From: Acanthaster planci
Taxonomy: Eukaryota; Echinodermata; Asteroidea; Valvatida; Acanthasteridae
Direction of reading: 5' to 3'
Assembly (NCBI RefSeq): GCF_001949145.1
Contig: NW_019091450.1
Span: 1,063,283 to 1,087,212, forward strand
Length of the DNA: 23,930 nucleotides
Made by a program: the position numbers and the translations under genes. Below are positions 19,001-23,930 of this stretch, piece after piece (position 1 is the stretch's first letter; every line of letters starts with the position of its first letter). The notes under the pieces are model-generated. The model did not search any database and was not told the origin of the DNA. It saw only the letters and a program-made list of their open reading frames with translations.

Positions 19001-21056
19001 GTGTTAATTAATCGATGTTTCTCCTTCCATTTACAGGCACATAAGAAACGTTGTCATCGATTCCATAGAGTCAGGTGCCTTCAGAGACCTCTCCAGTCTT
19101 GAATACCTGTGAGTCTGGTCTAATGAAAGTCTACAAGGATCATTTAATAAATGCTTGTTTGGTTGAAGTACCTGTTAGGACAGCACTTTTCAGACTAAAC
19201 AGATCGATGGGGAAATCATCTGCATGCAAACCTGACCATTTACCATATTGTCACTAGTATAATTTTTCATTTCGTCCAAAATACAATCAAACTAATGATA
19301 CGTTTATCATTATCAGCTTGATACGTGCAGAAACTTTTTACTGTAGCATTTGATGGATAATTCAAGATTATATCTGTCAGGGTTACGTTTGGCCCTTTTG
19401 AAATATTACATGTCTTTTCATTTTAACTACCGGTGTGATGACGTCATCAGGAGGATCGTTCCACATGCACCAAGTGAATAAAAGCCATAGCACTTATGTT
19501 TTTTAAAGCAATTGTGGCAAGGTTCGTAACCATACATCCATTCAAAATACAGTTTCGCTTTTTGGACTGCCGACAGAGAGCGCACTTGTTTTGCATGACC
19601 CCACCAAATTTTGTTTCAATTCTAATTCCAAAAGCATGCAGTGCTAATTCCAAAAGAATAACTTTATCGTGTTACCAGGAAATTAATTGATCACGTTTCA
19701 TCTACGCTCTTCCTTCCATTTACAGAAACATAAACAACACTGCCATCAATTCCATAGCGTCAAATGCCTTCAGAGACCTCGTCAGTCTTGAATACCTGTG
19801 AGTCTGTTTTCATGAAACTCTTATATGGATCATTTAATAAACGCTTTTTCGGCTGAGGTACCTATTAGTGCAGCACTTTCCAGACATCTTCAAATTATCA
19901 AAACAAATAGATCACTCAACTCGTTGAAGCAGGAGTAGATGCTAATTTTTATCGAATCACTAGCTTCCTAATTATTCATAATGTTCTAAATTGCAATATT
20001 TTATTCTTTCAAAAATTAAATAAGAAAATAGCACTTTCTACATTTTAAGCTGGATACCTGTATCAGAAAATATGCGCCGATATTTACTGTATCATTTGAT
20101 GGGGAATTTAAAGATTCAAGATTATATCTGTCGGAATTAGGTTTACACATTTTGAAATACTAAATGTCTTTTCATTATCGGTGTGATCACGTCATCATTG
20201 GGAATTATCGCATACGCATTGGGCCTGGGTGAATAAAAACAATTACATCCACCGGTTTCCAAGCGATTCTGGCAAGCTTTACAACGAGAAAGTAAATAGA
20301 GATTGTGGTGTAATGCAACAAGCACAGAACTGCTTGGGTCCTGTGGTCTAAAAGGAAGAAGAATGCAAACCTTTGAAGAACTGTAGCAAACTCTTTTAAA
20401 AAGGGATATTTTTTTTAAAAATTGCAAAATGTCAATAGAAAATGGCACGCATGGGTAATACTAATTCCAAAAGCATATTTATCGTTCTACGGGGAGATTT
20501 ACTTTTGAAGTCATCAATTTGGTGGCAAACCGTTTAAACTGCCCTTGAAAACCTGTATTAAATTTGGATTTATTCAAGTCTTGCACAGTATCTTGCCGTA
20601 TATTTTTGCTAACTTACTTGGCGAATAAGTAAGTTAACCAAGTATTCATTCAACGATGTTCTTACGGGTCATTCAAATTCCGGGTGAAACGAATAACTCT
20701 ACAGCAAAATCAAATAAGAAACTTGACGGGAAAAAATGGTTGTCTTGATTGTCACAATTCAGTTTACCTGATTATCAAATCATGTCTTACAATTTCTTTA
20801 AAGAACGAATAAGATAACAATTTGACACATTTTGAAATTTAGATAACACTGCTTGATTAAGTAATGCTTGCTGAACTTTCCGAACAAAGAACCTCTATGC
20901 TGTATGTCATGTAAAGAGGATGTAAACCTATTTTGTAAATTTGGAGAATATCTAAAACCTGTTATTGTTCGTTTTATTTGACAGTGTGATACAGAATGTG
21001 AAAGTCAATTACATTCCTTCCAGCACTTTTGCTTCCCTGTCAAACCTCCGAGGGCT
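3914..21056 (+). CDS. CUB-LDLa-LRR ectodomain gene, 16 exons, 3' incomplete (LGR/relaxin-receptor-like candidate)
   Basis: Spliced coding chain: 3914-4007, 4643-4996, 5379-5504, 6730-6844, 7243-7314, 8512-8583, 10322-10393, 10658-10729, 11609-11680, 13086-13157, 13251-13322, 15084-15155, 17601-17672, 19037-19108, 19726-19797, 20985-21056. All introns are GT-AG. Phases are 1 for introns 1-3 and 2 for all later ones, so the frame stays open for 1553 nt (517 codons plus 2 nt). Domain order is signal peptide (residues about 1-23), CUB (32-149), LDLa (150-191), LRR N-cap (192-229), and twelve 24-residue LRRs (230-517). One LDLa before an LRRNT and LRR array recalls type C LGRs (relaxin-receptor-like GPCRs), and 72-nt phase-2 LRR exons are typical of LGR genes. 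A CUB in front is not part of vertebrate relaxin receptors. No transmembrane segment lies in the window, so the receptor identity is inference; a secreted or single-pass LRR protein is the alternative. The final donor shows that the gene continues rightward. Confidence 0.8.
4008..4642 (+). other. Intron 1
   Basis: Intron of 635 bp between the signal-peptide and CUB exons, phase 1. AT-rich. No repeat, RNA gene or further exon recognised. Confidence 0.7.
4643..4996 (+). CDS. Exon 2: CUB domain
   Basis: The exon follows a pyrimidine-rich tract and GCAG acceptor and encodes exactly 118 codons, phase 1 at both ends, so the module is symmetric and could be skipped in frame. CUB hallmarks are the first cysteine, [12 protein letters not shown]-x-W, alternating hydrophobic strands, [10 protein letters not shown], and a final SGF strand. 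The Glu and Asp of the ERSYD segment match two Ca-binding positions of Ca-binding CUBs. The third, usually Asp before the SGF strand, is Asn here. Only the first cysteine pair is present; the second CUB disulfide is missing. CUB domains mediate extracellular protein binding. Confidence 0.82.
4997..5378 (+). other. Intron 2
   Basis: Intron of 382 bp between the CUB and LDLa exons, phase 1. Donor GTAAAT and acceptor CATAG are weaker than those of the LRR exons. Nothing else recognised. Confidence 0.7.
5379..5504 (+). CDS. Exon 3: LDL-receptor class A module
   Basis: The exon has 42 codons, phase 1 at both ends. It has six cysteines in LDLa order (SCG, DCE, SCV, RCD, DCS, DCG). The calcium box is [16 protein letters not shown], keeping the acidic residues of CDG, the Asp before the fifth Cys, and the DE pair that bind calcium in LDLa folds. 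In relaxin receptors a single N-terminal LDLa is needed for signalling; whether that holds here is unknown. Acceptor CATAG and donor GTAAAT bound the module. Confidence 0.85.
5505..6729 (+). other. Intron 3
   Basis: Intron of 1225 bp between LDLa and the LRR cap, phase 1. It contains the MITE at 5967-6115. No additional LDLa or other module was found in it. Confidence 0.7.
5967..6115. mobile_element. 149-bp MITE with TA target duplication
   Basis: Terminal inverted repeats TACCTCGTGA (left) and TCACGAGGTA (right), with imperfect inward extension (CTCG against CGA), are flanked on both sides by TA. Counting the flanks, CTATACCTCGTGA at 5964-5976 is the exact reverse complement of 6106-6118. 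TA duplication and short TIRs are typical of Tc1/mariner-derived MITEs. There is no coding capacity, and the family name is unknown. Confidence 0.65.
6730..6844 (+). CDS. Exon 4: cysteine-rich LRR N-terminal cap
   Basis: This exon switches the frame from phase 1 to phase 2 (115 nt). It encodes a C-x3-C-x-C-x6-C cluster ([14 protein letters not shown]), the standard LRRNT pattern, followed by a short strand and the [10 protein letters not shown] turn into the first repeat, as LRR caps usually read. It caps the exposed hydrophobic end of the LRR solenoid. The exon ends in CT at a GTAAGA donor, the same split Leu codon as most LRR exons. Confidence 0.8.
6845..7242 (+). other. Intron 4
   Basis: Intron of 398 bp, phase 2, between the LRR cap and LRR1. 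No further feature recognised. Confidence 0.65.
7243..7314 (+). CDS. Exon 5: LRR1
   Basis: 72-nt exon, phase 2 at both ends, after TTTGCAG and before GTAAGT. It reads [10 protein letters not shown] then [14 protein letters not shown]. It is the most divergent of the twelve repeats (Pro-rich turn, TF in place of AF), as expected for the repeat next to the N-cap. Confidence 0.75.
7315..8511 (+). other. Intron 5
   Basis: Intron of 1197 bp. A G-rich segment at about 7385-7560 differs in composition from its AT-rich surroundings and ends in TAGTTACGCCACTG, as transposon remnants often look; no termini were found. Near the 3' end (about 8422-8457) lies an imperfect hairpin around CACCCGA and TCGGGTG. 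No LRR exon seen. Confidence 0.5.
8512..8583 (+). CDS. Exon 6: LRR2
   Basis: 72-nt phase-2 exon. Reads [19 protein letters not shown] then PSLFN, with the SI..DAFSGL..L core shared by the array. Acceptor AAATAG, donor GTAAGT. Confidence 0.8.
8584..10321 (+). other. Intron 6
   Basis: Intron of 1738 bp between LRR2 and LRR3. It contains a 13-C run (8918-8930) next to a strong foldback (8934-8984), and a run of nine or ten G near 10158. No exon-like LRR sequence was found in it. Confidence 0.6.
8934..8984. repeat. 23-bp perfect inverted repeat, 5-nt loop
   Basis: The arm 8934-8956 (GGGCCATGAAGCC..., ending AAGAGTG) is the exact reverse complement of 8962-8984, separated by GTGGT. Flanking CC and GG extend the stem with one bulge. 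A 13-base C homopolymer precedes it. It could be a foldback transposon remnant or a template-switch palindrome. Nothing shows that it is transcribed as a stand-alone RNA. Confidence 0.75.
10322..10393 (+). CDS. Exon 7: LRR3
   Basis: 72-nt phase-2 exon. Reads [18 protein letters not shown] then AANLQI. It belongs to the LYI..S.IHSI.S.AFK subtype shared with LRR7 and LRR9. Acceptor TTTGGCAG. The donor is GTTAGT rather than the GTAAGT or GTGAGT seen on the other LRR exons. Confidence 0.78.
10521..10625 (+). repeat. Homologous intron block, copy 1 (before LRR4)
   Basis: Shares TGTCTGGGTAGGTC, a CGCGCCAC-type GC patch, ATCAAGTGGTTCC, CCAGCTAT and ATATCAGCAT with the block before LRR6 (12932-13040), and ATCRAGTGGTTTC with the one before LRR8. 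This shows that these LRR exons were duplicated together with their upstream intron. Confidence 0.6.
10658..10729 (+). CDS. Exon 8: LRR4
   Basis: 72-nt phase-2 exon. Reads [19 protein letters not shown] then TNLDL. It belongs to the [14 protein letters not shown] subtype with LRR5, LRR6 and LRR8. It lies only 264 bp after LRR3. Confidence 0.8.
10730..11608 (+). other. Intron 8
   Basis: Intron of 879 bp between LRR4 and LRR5. The section at about 10850-11160 is richer in CpG (ACGACGTCACGCAG and GCGCATGCGTGG) than its surroundings; the cause is unknown. No exon or clear transposon recognised. Confidence 0.55.
11609..11680 (+). CDS. Exon 9: LRR5
   Basis: 72-nt phase-2 exon. Reads [19 protein letters not shown] then TNIKW. 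At the DNA level it is close to LRR4 (the CACGTTAACATCCATTC segment and CTTCAGCGG) and to LRR6. Ends TT at GTAAGT; the split codon is still Leu. Confidence 0.8.
11681..13085 (+). other. Intron 9
   Basis: Intron of 1405 bp between LRR5 and LRR6. It contains C- and G-runs near 12700, 12820 and 13005, and the duplicated block at 12932-13040. Opposing open frames at 12102-12398 have no recognisable domain. Confidence 0.55.
12932..13040 (+). repeat. Homologous intron block, copy 2 (before LRR6)
   Basis: Matches the 10521-10625 block in order: TGTTTGGGTAGGTC, a CGCCCCGC patch, ACATCAAGTGGTTTC, TTGCAGCTAT and ATATCAGCAT. It sits about 45-150 bp upstream of the LRR6 acceptor, a similar spacing to copy 1 before LRR4. 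Confidence 0.6.
13086..13157 (+). CDS. Exon 10: LRR6
   Basis: 72-nt phase-2 exon. Reads [19 protein letters not shown] then SILER. It is followed after a 93-bp intron, the shortest in the gene, by LRR7. Confidence 0.8.
13251..13322 (+). CDS. Exon 11: LRR7
   Basis: 72-nt phase-2 exon. Reads [19 protein letters not shown] then TNLPI. It is the only LRR exon ending in GT instead of CT or TT, so the first residue of LRR8 becomes Val instead of Leu. The donor can still be read as GTAAGT at 13323; an alternative GT two bases earlier would break the frame. Confidence 0.77.
13323..15083 (+). other. Intron 11
   Basis: Intron of 1761 bp between LRR7 and LRR8. It holds a possible 128-bp inverted-repeat element (TAAGTTCCCA at 13564-13573 and TGGGAACTTA at 13682-13691) enclosing a 16-bp palindrome, ACATAAGATCTTATGT, at 13652-13667. 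A GC-rich segment at about 13940-14190 is compositionally unlike its flanks. The weak third intron block lies at 14941-15030. Confidence 0.5.
14941..15030 (+). repeat. Homologous intron block, copy 3 (before LRR8)
   Basis: A more diverged relative of the blocks before LRR4 and LRR6: GTTGGTCGGCGATG, CCACCAGTGGCATCGAGTGG, TTTCTTTGCAGTCATAATA. The similarity is clearest in the ATC.AGTGGTTTC.TTGCAG core. Confidence 0.45.
15084..15155 (+). CDS. Exon 12: LRR8
   Basis: 72-nt phase-2 exon. Reads [19 protein letters not shown] then TDLNR. Its subtype is that of LRR4-6. Acceptor TTTTTTTCAG, donor GTAAGT. Confidence 0.8.
15770..15915 (+). mobile_element. Outer LINE fragment, 5' part (CR1/L2-like RT C-terminal region)
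   Basis: The plus-strand frame contains [20 protein letters not shown] then QKN. This corresponds to the conserved DKLQR.QN.AARLILGLRK segment after the reverse transcriptase domain of CR1/L2-like LINEs. Coding similarity stops at about 15912, where the inner minus-strand element begins, and resumes after about 17005. It is decayed and not a host gene. Confidence 0.6.
15912..17000 (-). mobile_element. Inner LINE fragment, 5'-truncated, minus strand
   Basis: Read on the minus strand, 16992 to 16597 encodes part of a reverse transcriptase: [17 protein letters not shown], the catalytic box [12 protein letters not shown] (usual YADD changed to YADN), and [20 protein letters not shown]. After a frameshift it continues with [20 protein letters not shown]. 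After a further break come [20 protein letters not shown] and [10 protein letters not shown], ending at a stop near 16290. The 3' tail has GCGCTATAAATT followed by a TTATTATTATTATCAA microsatellite at about 15914-15935, a typical LINE 3' end. Frameshifts, stops and the YADN box show that it is dead. Confidence 0.75.
16597..16992 (-). pseudogene. Reverse transcriptase core fragment
   Basis: A 131-codon open stretch inside the inner LINE carries RT motifs: GVPQG (fingers/palm), YADN (the catalytic YADD with the second Asp lost), and NDTKSE. Intact non-LTR RT proteins are several times longer and also carry an endonuclease; neither the remainder nor the endonuclease is present. The loss of a catalytic Asp makes activity very unlikely. 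Confidence 0.75.
17005..17571 (+). mobile_element. Outer LINE fragment, 3' part and 3' UTR
   Basis: The plus-strand frame reads [16 protein letters not shown], a stop, [17 protein letters not shown], then [20 protein letters not shown] and [13 protein letters not shown]. This matches the LHWLPV..R..FKILLLVFK...G.AP.YL and VPR......G.R.F..A.P.LWN.LP pattern at the C-terminus of CR1/L2-like LINEs. It is followed by an AT-rich 3' UTR and a terminal GGGCGCTTAAGAAGTGATA then TAAATGTTATAATGTA, a usual LINE-type 3' end. Together with 15770-15915 it forms one element interrupted by the inner LINE. Confidence 0.7.
17601..17672 (+). CDS. Exon 13: LRR9
   Basis: 72-nt phase-2 exon. Reads [19 protein letters not shown] then HRLQQ. 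Its subtype is that of LRR3 and LRR7. Its acceptor (TGTTTGGCAG) lies about 30 bp after the 3' end of a LINE fragment. Confidence 0.8.
17673..19036 (+). other. Intron 13
   Basis: Intron of 1364 bp between LRR9 and LRR10. It contains the candidate dead LRR exon at 18464-18494. The rest is AT-rich without recognised features. Confidence 0.6.
18464..18494 (+). pseudogene. Candidate dead LRR exon
   Basis: TGTTTGGGAG followed by TTTATTTAAAGACTCCTGCA resembles the LRR9 acceptor and exon start (TGTTTGGCAG, then ATACATTAAAAACTCCCGCA). In the LRR frame it would read [10 protein letters not shown] then a stop, against [11 protein letters not shown]. Upstream, GTGATTACTTTTCTT at 18384-18398 is identical to 10240-10254, which lies at nearly the same distance from the LRR3 exon (82 against 80 bp). 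Similarity fades after the stop, so only the first part of the exon is recognisable. Confidence 0.5.
19005..19678 (+). repeat. Tandem exon-intron duplication, copy 1
   Basis: Contains exon 14 and its downstream intron. It matches copy 2 in the acceptor region, the exon, GATCATTTAATAAA, GCAGCACTTTTCAGAC, AAGATTATATCTGTC, ATGTCTTTTCATT, GTGATGACGTCATCA, GTGAATAAAA and CTAATTCCAAAAG, in the same order. Confidence 0.75.
19037..19108 (+). CDS. Exon 14: LRR10
   Basis: 72-nt phase-2 exon. Reads [19 protein letters not shown] then SSLEY. Donor GTGAGTCTG, shared only with LRR11. By eye, 59 of 72 bases match exon 15, and the flanking introns match as well. Confidence 0.8.
19679..20505 (+). repeat. Tandem exon-intron duplication, copy 2
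   Basis: Contains exon 15 and its downstream intron, with the same ordered landmarks as copy 1. It is about 150 bp longer, partly through extra sequence after the GCAGCACTTTCCAGAC landmark. The similarity ends near 20490-20505, after CTAATTCCAAAAGCATA. Confidence 0.7.
19726..19797 (+). CDS. Exon 15: LRR11
   Basis: 72-nt phase-2 exon, the tandem duplicate of exon 14. Reads [19 protein letters not shown] then VSLEY. The acceptor context TCCTTCCATTTACAG and donor GTGAGTCTG are the same as in exon 14. Confidence 0.8.
20506..20984 (+). other. Unique 3' part of intron 15
   Basis: AT-rich sequence before LRR12, outside the tandem duplication. It contains a small hairpin, TAACTTACTT (20610-20619) with AAGTAAGTTA (20627-20636). 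Nothing else recognised. Confidence 0.55.
20985..21056 (+). CDS. Exon 16: LRR12, last exon seen
   Basis: 72-nt phase-2 exon. Reads [19 protein letters not shown] then SNLRG. It diverges from the other repeats like an array end. It ends CT at a GTAAGT donor, so splicing must continue, but no matching acceptor and repeat was found in the remaining 2.9 kb. Confidence 0.78.
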
Positions 21057-22440
21057 GTAAGTTTGATGTGGCTTCCTTTTCTACACTACCCTTAGCCCTT
21101 TGCACAATCTTTCTTGAATTTTCCATGGCAGCCTGCCCTATTTTTTCACTGTGATATTTAAAGGCCAGTTCAATAGGGACAGACTTGCACTATAGTTTCA
21201 CTGAAAGAAACTTAGCTTTAAAATAAGGTGAAATTTCCTGGACGTATTAAAGGCACCTTTTTTGTGTTGGACAACCATACAGGCCCCCTCACAAGATGGT
21301 TTGTCAGTTTATAGACCTTTCCTCTACATCTCTTATAGACCCTCTCGCTGCAGTATGCTTTTCAAGGTTTTAAAAGTCAAATTAAAAACGGGCTAAATAG
21401 AAGAACGGAAAATAGACTTCCCTTGAGAATATCTCATCATCAGCTCACGGATTTATACTCTGCCCATATGTCGAATCTGGCCTTTCGGTGTTTAATTCCC
21501 TTGCAATAAGTTGAAGTTTAAATTATTAGTATAAAATCACGTTTGGCAGTACTCTAGGAAGGAAAATTACCTCATTTCGCAGCAAAATGTTTCTTTCTTG
21601 TGGGAATTGTAAACAAAATATTTGACAAATTATTCCTCCTCAATATATCTTTGTTTTCACGACATGACAAAAAGTGCCTCAGTGGCAGGGCTGGAATATG
21701 CATTGTTCAGCAACAATCTGGAAGGGGGCCTGTAAACCACACAAACAGTATGACGCCAGCTCCTACAGCAATTCCAAGTTTTACGTTTTCAAAAATTGGC
21801 CAAACCTATTGTAACTCATCCAGCCAAAATATGGATTCTTTTTAGCTACTTCGGCTACATTGCCGACGTAGCTATCGTTTTCGTTCTCTGACTCGGGATG
21901 GTGAAGTATAGGACACTTTTCAAGAGACAGGAACAGAAACCCCTCAAAATGCCTTTCCCTTACTTTAGTTCTAACAATGAACAATGTCACAGACGGTATG
22001 CAGCGGTTTTTTTTTGGAGATTAAGAGGGCGAAAAATGCGTGACTACCCAATACTATTGGCTGGGTACAACAGAAAATAGTGCTGCACAACATTTTCTAG
22101 GAGTTTTAAAAATGCAATGATTGTTGCAAAAAGTTTGAACATTTATACACGTCAATGCACCTGGTGGAAAGATGGGGGTTAGGGTGATTTTTACTATGTC
22201 AAAACATGACCAGTGTCAGAAGACCGGATGTTTCAGCGTATAAAGAACTTCTCCAAAGTACACAAGTTGGTGTTAATAAGATTAAGAGAGACATGTTTTA
22301 GGTCCTGAAACCTTATTTTAAAAAATGAAGTATCCCACGGAATAGTGACATCATAAATTAAGAATATATCCAATTTTTAACAACTGGATTTTCGGTGTTT
22401 CTCCTTTCATTAATGTTTCCGAATTAACACTTTGGCACTT
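21057..22440 (+). other. Start of intron 16, no features recognised
   Basis: Sequence after the LRR12 donor. No acceptor followed by an LRR-like or other recognisable coding segment was found on the + strand. Short open frames on both strands (about 21600-22080) lack known motifs. Confidence 0.5.
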
Positions 22441-22494
22441 TAGTAAGAGTGATTGCCCTCAAATTTTGCATATACTTAGATCACCATCCATGGC

Positions 22495-22885
22495 TGGTCC
22501 TAGAAGATATCCGTCATGATGACGTCATCACTTGTCACGTGACAAACCCACAAAGTTTACTTCTTTTGGGGCTTGTATCTCTGGAACCGTTTGTCCCAGT
22601 GGGTTGAAATTTTGCACAAAAACAAATCCAAATGCATTAAATGTAAAAATCTGGGTTACGTCATGATGACGTTACCACCTAATTTTTGGCTATTTATTTG
22701 ACATTCTTTTTGACATATCTCCTGAACAAAGGAAGTTTTTTTAATTCTTTTTGCTAGACCTCCAGCAGGTCTGTTAGATATTCATTTGGTGGAAAATCTT
22801 GACATCATGATGACATCACCATGATGTACGATTATAACCATGATTGCATTTCTGAAGTGACGTCATCACGACGTCACACTGATTG
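22495..22885. repeat. Cluster of TGACGTCA-type dyads in an interspersed repeat
   Basis: ATGATGACGTCATCAC (about 22517), ACGTCATGATGACGTTA (22657), ATCATGATGACATCACCATGATG (22804) and GTGACGTCATCACGACGTCAC (22858) lie within 400 bp, with CACGTG at about 22537. The intervening text (for example CTGGAACCGTTTGTCCCAGTG) is not simple sequence, so this resembles degenerate copies of an interspersed repeat also seen at 0.9-1.1 kb. TGACGTCA is the CREB/ATF consensus; regulatory use is unproven. Confidence 0.5.
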
Positions 22886-23459
22886 ATCTCATTGAATGAT
22901 TTTTTTAATTAGTTTTTACGATTTATAGTGTATACGAATTCGCATGCATACAACTACTATCTTCCTGTCATATTTTCTGGCACTTAATCCAAGTCCAATT
23001 ACTTTCAAATTCTATAGAAAAACCGCAAATTTTAATTTACCAAGTTCAGATATATGTGCAGATTAGCACGGTCTCTTGCGCTCACATACCCTGGCCGGGC
23101 TACATATGCAAATTTCCCATGTGCCTATTACAATTCGCTGAAAAGATTTGATCGTGCATACTGCCCCTTGACCTTCCACAATGCACTGCGGTCCCGCTGC
23201 CATATCATGTACGTCCCTCTTTTCCCAGCGCCTATCGTATATGGCATTTTCAGAATTTCGAGCTCTTAACCTTTCTCGTTTGTAAATTTACTTGATCCCT
23301 GACTAACAATAAAGAGCGATTTCTTATCTATTGCTAAGAGTTGTTATTTTCGTATTTTGTATTTTTGTTGTTCTCTTCTGCCCTTTTTTCTGTGCATTAT
23401 CTATTGGTTTGGGTGTGACCTATCGTTGTAGTGTGCTGTATATGGCCGTTGAACGGGGC

Positions 23460-23672
23460 TTACAGGCAGCCCTTTGTTCTCAATGTGGCTTGCCGTGTTC
23501 TGCTGTATGGGTCTGGCCGTGGAGCGTGGCTTACAGGCAGCCCTTTGTTCTCAATGTGGCCTGCCGTGTTCTGCTGTATGGGTCTGGCCGTGGAGCGTGG
23601 CTTACAGGCAGCCCTTTGTTCTCAATGTGGCCTGCCGTGTTCTGCTGTATGGGTCTGGCCGTGGAGCGTGGC
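23460..23672. repeat. 71-bp minisatellite, three copies
   Basis: Units begin TTACAGGCAGCCC at 23460, 23531 and 23602; the next boundary is at 23673, so the period is exactly 71 bp. Copies 2 and 3 are identical and copy 1 differs at one base (GGCTTGCC against GGCCTGCC). The flanks (GCCGTTGAACGGGGC on the left and TTGGCCAGCTGCCC on the right) look like diverged half-units. Because 71 is not a multiple of 3 and the unit has no forward stop, all three forward frames stay open here. Confidence 0.9.
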
Positions 23673-23734
23673 TTGGCCAGCTGCCCTGCTCCTTTTTGGT
23701 GCGGTTTGCGTTATCCGAGATTAACGGCGTGCTA

Positions 23735-23930
23735 TGCGTGCTATGCTGCAACACTACACGGACCTTTATCTACATAATTGGGTTGAGCGAGCTATGCCCT
23801 AACACTACCCTTGATCACTGACGACCACTGCCTGAATTGATCGGGTTGAGCGTGTAAATACTGCAACACTGCCCTTGATCATTAACGGCCACTCCGTATA
23901 CATGTACATGTACCTACTGATTGGGTTGAG
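23735..23930. repeat. Degenerate 63-80-bp repeat to window edge
   Basis: GGGTTGAGCG or GGGTTGAG recurs at about 23779, 23843 and 23923. Between the copies lie recurring CAACACT(A/G)CCCTTGATCA(C/T) and A(C/A)GGCCACT/GACCACT segments. Spacing is about 63 then 80 bp. The array probably continues beyond the window. Confidence 0.65.

Noticed and set aside
23040-23275. Possible exon after GTGCAG at about 23060, or a separate small gene
   Set aside because: The phase-2 reading gives no LRR or other known motif. AATAAA near 23308 alone is not evidence of a gene end.
23331-23821. Three overlapping open frames of 97-148 codons
   Set aside because: They are the same 71-bp tandem unit read in three frames; the openness comes from a stop-free repeat with a period not divisible by 3.
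1-23930. tRNA, rRNA, CRISPR or bacterial operon features
   Set aside because: None seen; the spliced gene structure and LINE remnants indicate eukaryotic nuclear DNA.

Overview
The window looks like invertebrate nuclear DNA, probably from a cnidarian and plausibly an anthozoan such as a coral. This is an inference from the AT-rich introns, the extracellular modules carried by the one gene present, and remnants of CR1/L2-like LINEs and mariner-type MITEs. There are no prokaryotic features. Nearly all of the window is one intron-rich gene on the + strand.

Region 1-3880 is upstream non-coding DNA with short repeats; no promoter could be fixed. From 3914 a 16-exon coding chain can be read, with GT-AG junctions and compatible phases throughout. 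It runs: exon 1, signal peptide (3914-4007); exon 2, CUB domain (4643-4996); exon 3, LDL-receptor class A module (5379-5504); exon 4, cysteine-rich LRR N-terminal cap (6730-6844); then twelve exons of exactly 72 nt, each one 24-residue leucine-rich repeat in phase 2, ending at 21056. About 517 residues of a secreted or receptor ectodomain are visible. The last donor leaves the frame open, so the C-terminus (perhaps a hinge and seven-helix domain, if this is a relaxin/glycoprotein-hormone-receptor-like LGR) must lie to the right of the window.

The introns record how the LRR array grew. Exons 14 and 15 (LRR10, LRR11) sit in a visible tandem duplication of exon plus intron. The introns before LRR4, LRR6 and LRR8 share a homologous block. 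The intron after LRR9 holds what looks like a dead LRR exon. The same introns carry mobile DNA: a nested pair of LINE fragments (a minus-strand element inserted into a plus-strand one) at 15.77-17.57 kb, a 149-bp TA-flanked MITE at 5967-6115, and a 23-bp perfect foldback at 8934-8984.

The right end (21057-23930) has no recognisable exon. It holds a segment rich in TGACGTCA-type palindromes (22.5-22.9 kb), a 71-bp minisatellite (23460-23672) that is open in all three forward frames, and a second degenerate repeat block to the window edge. No rRNA, tRNA, CRISPR or intact mobile-element gene was found.
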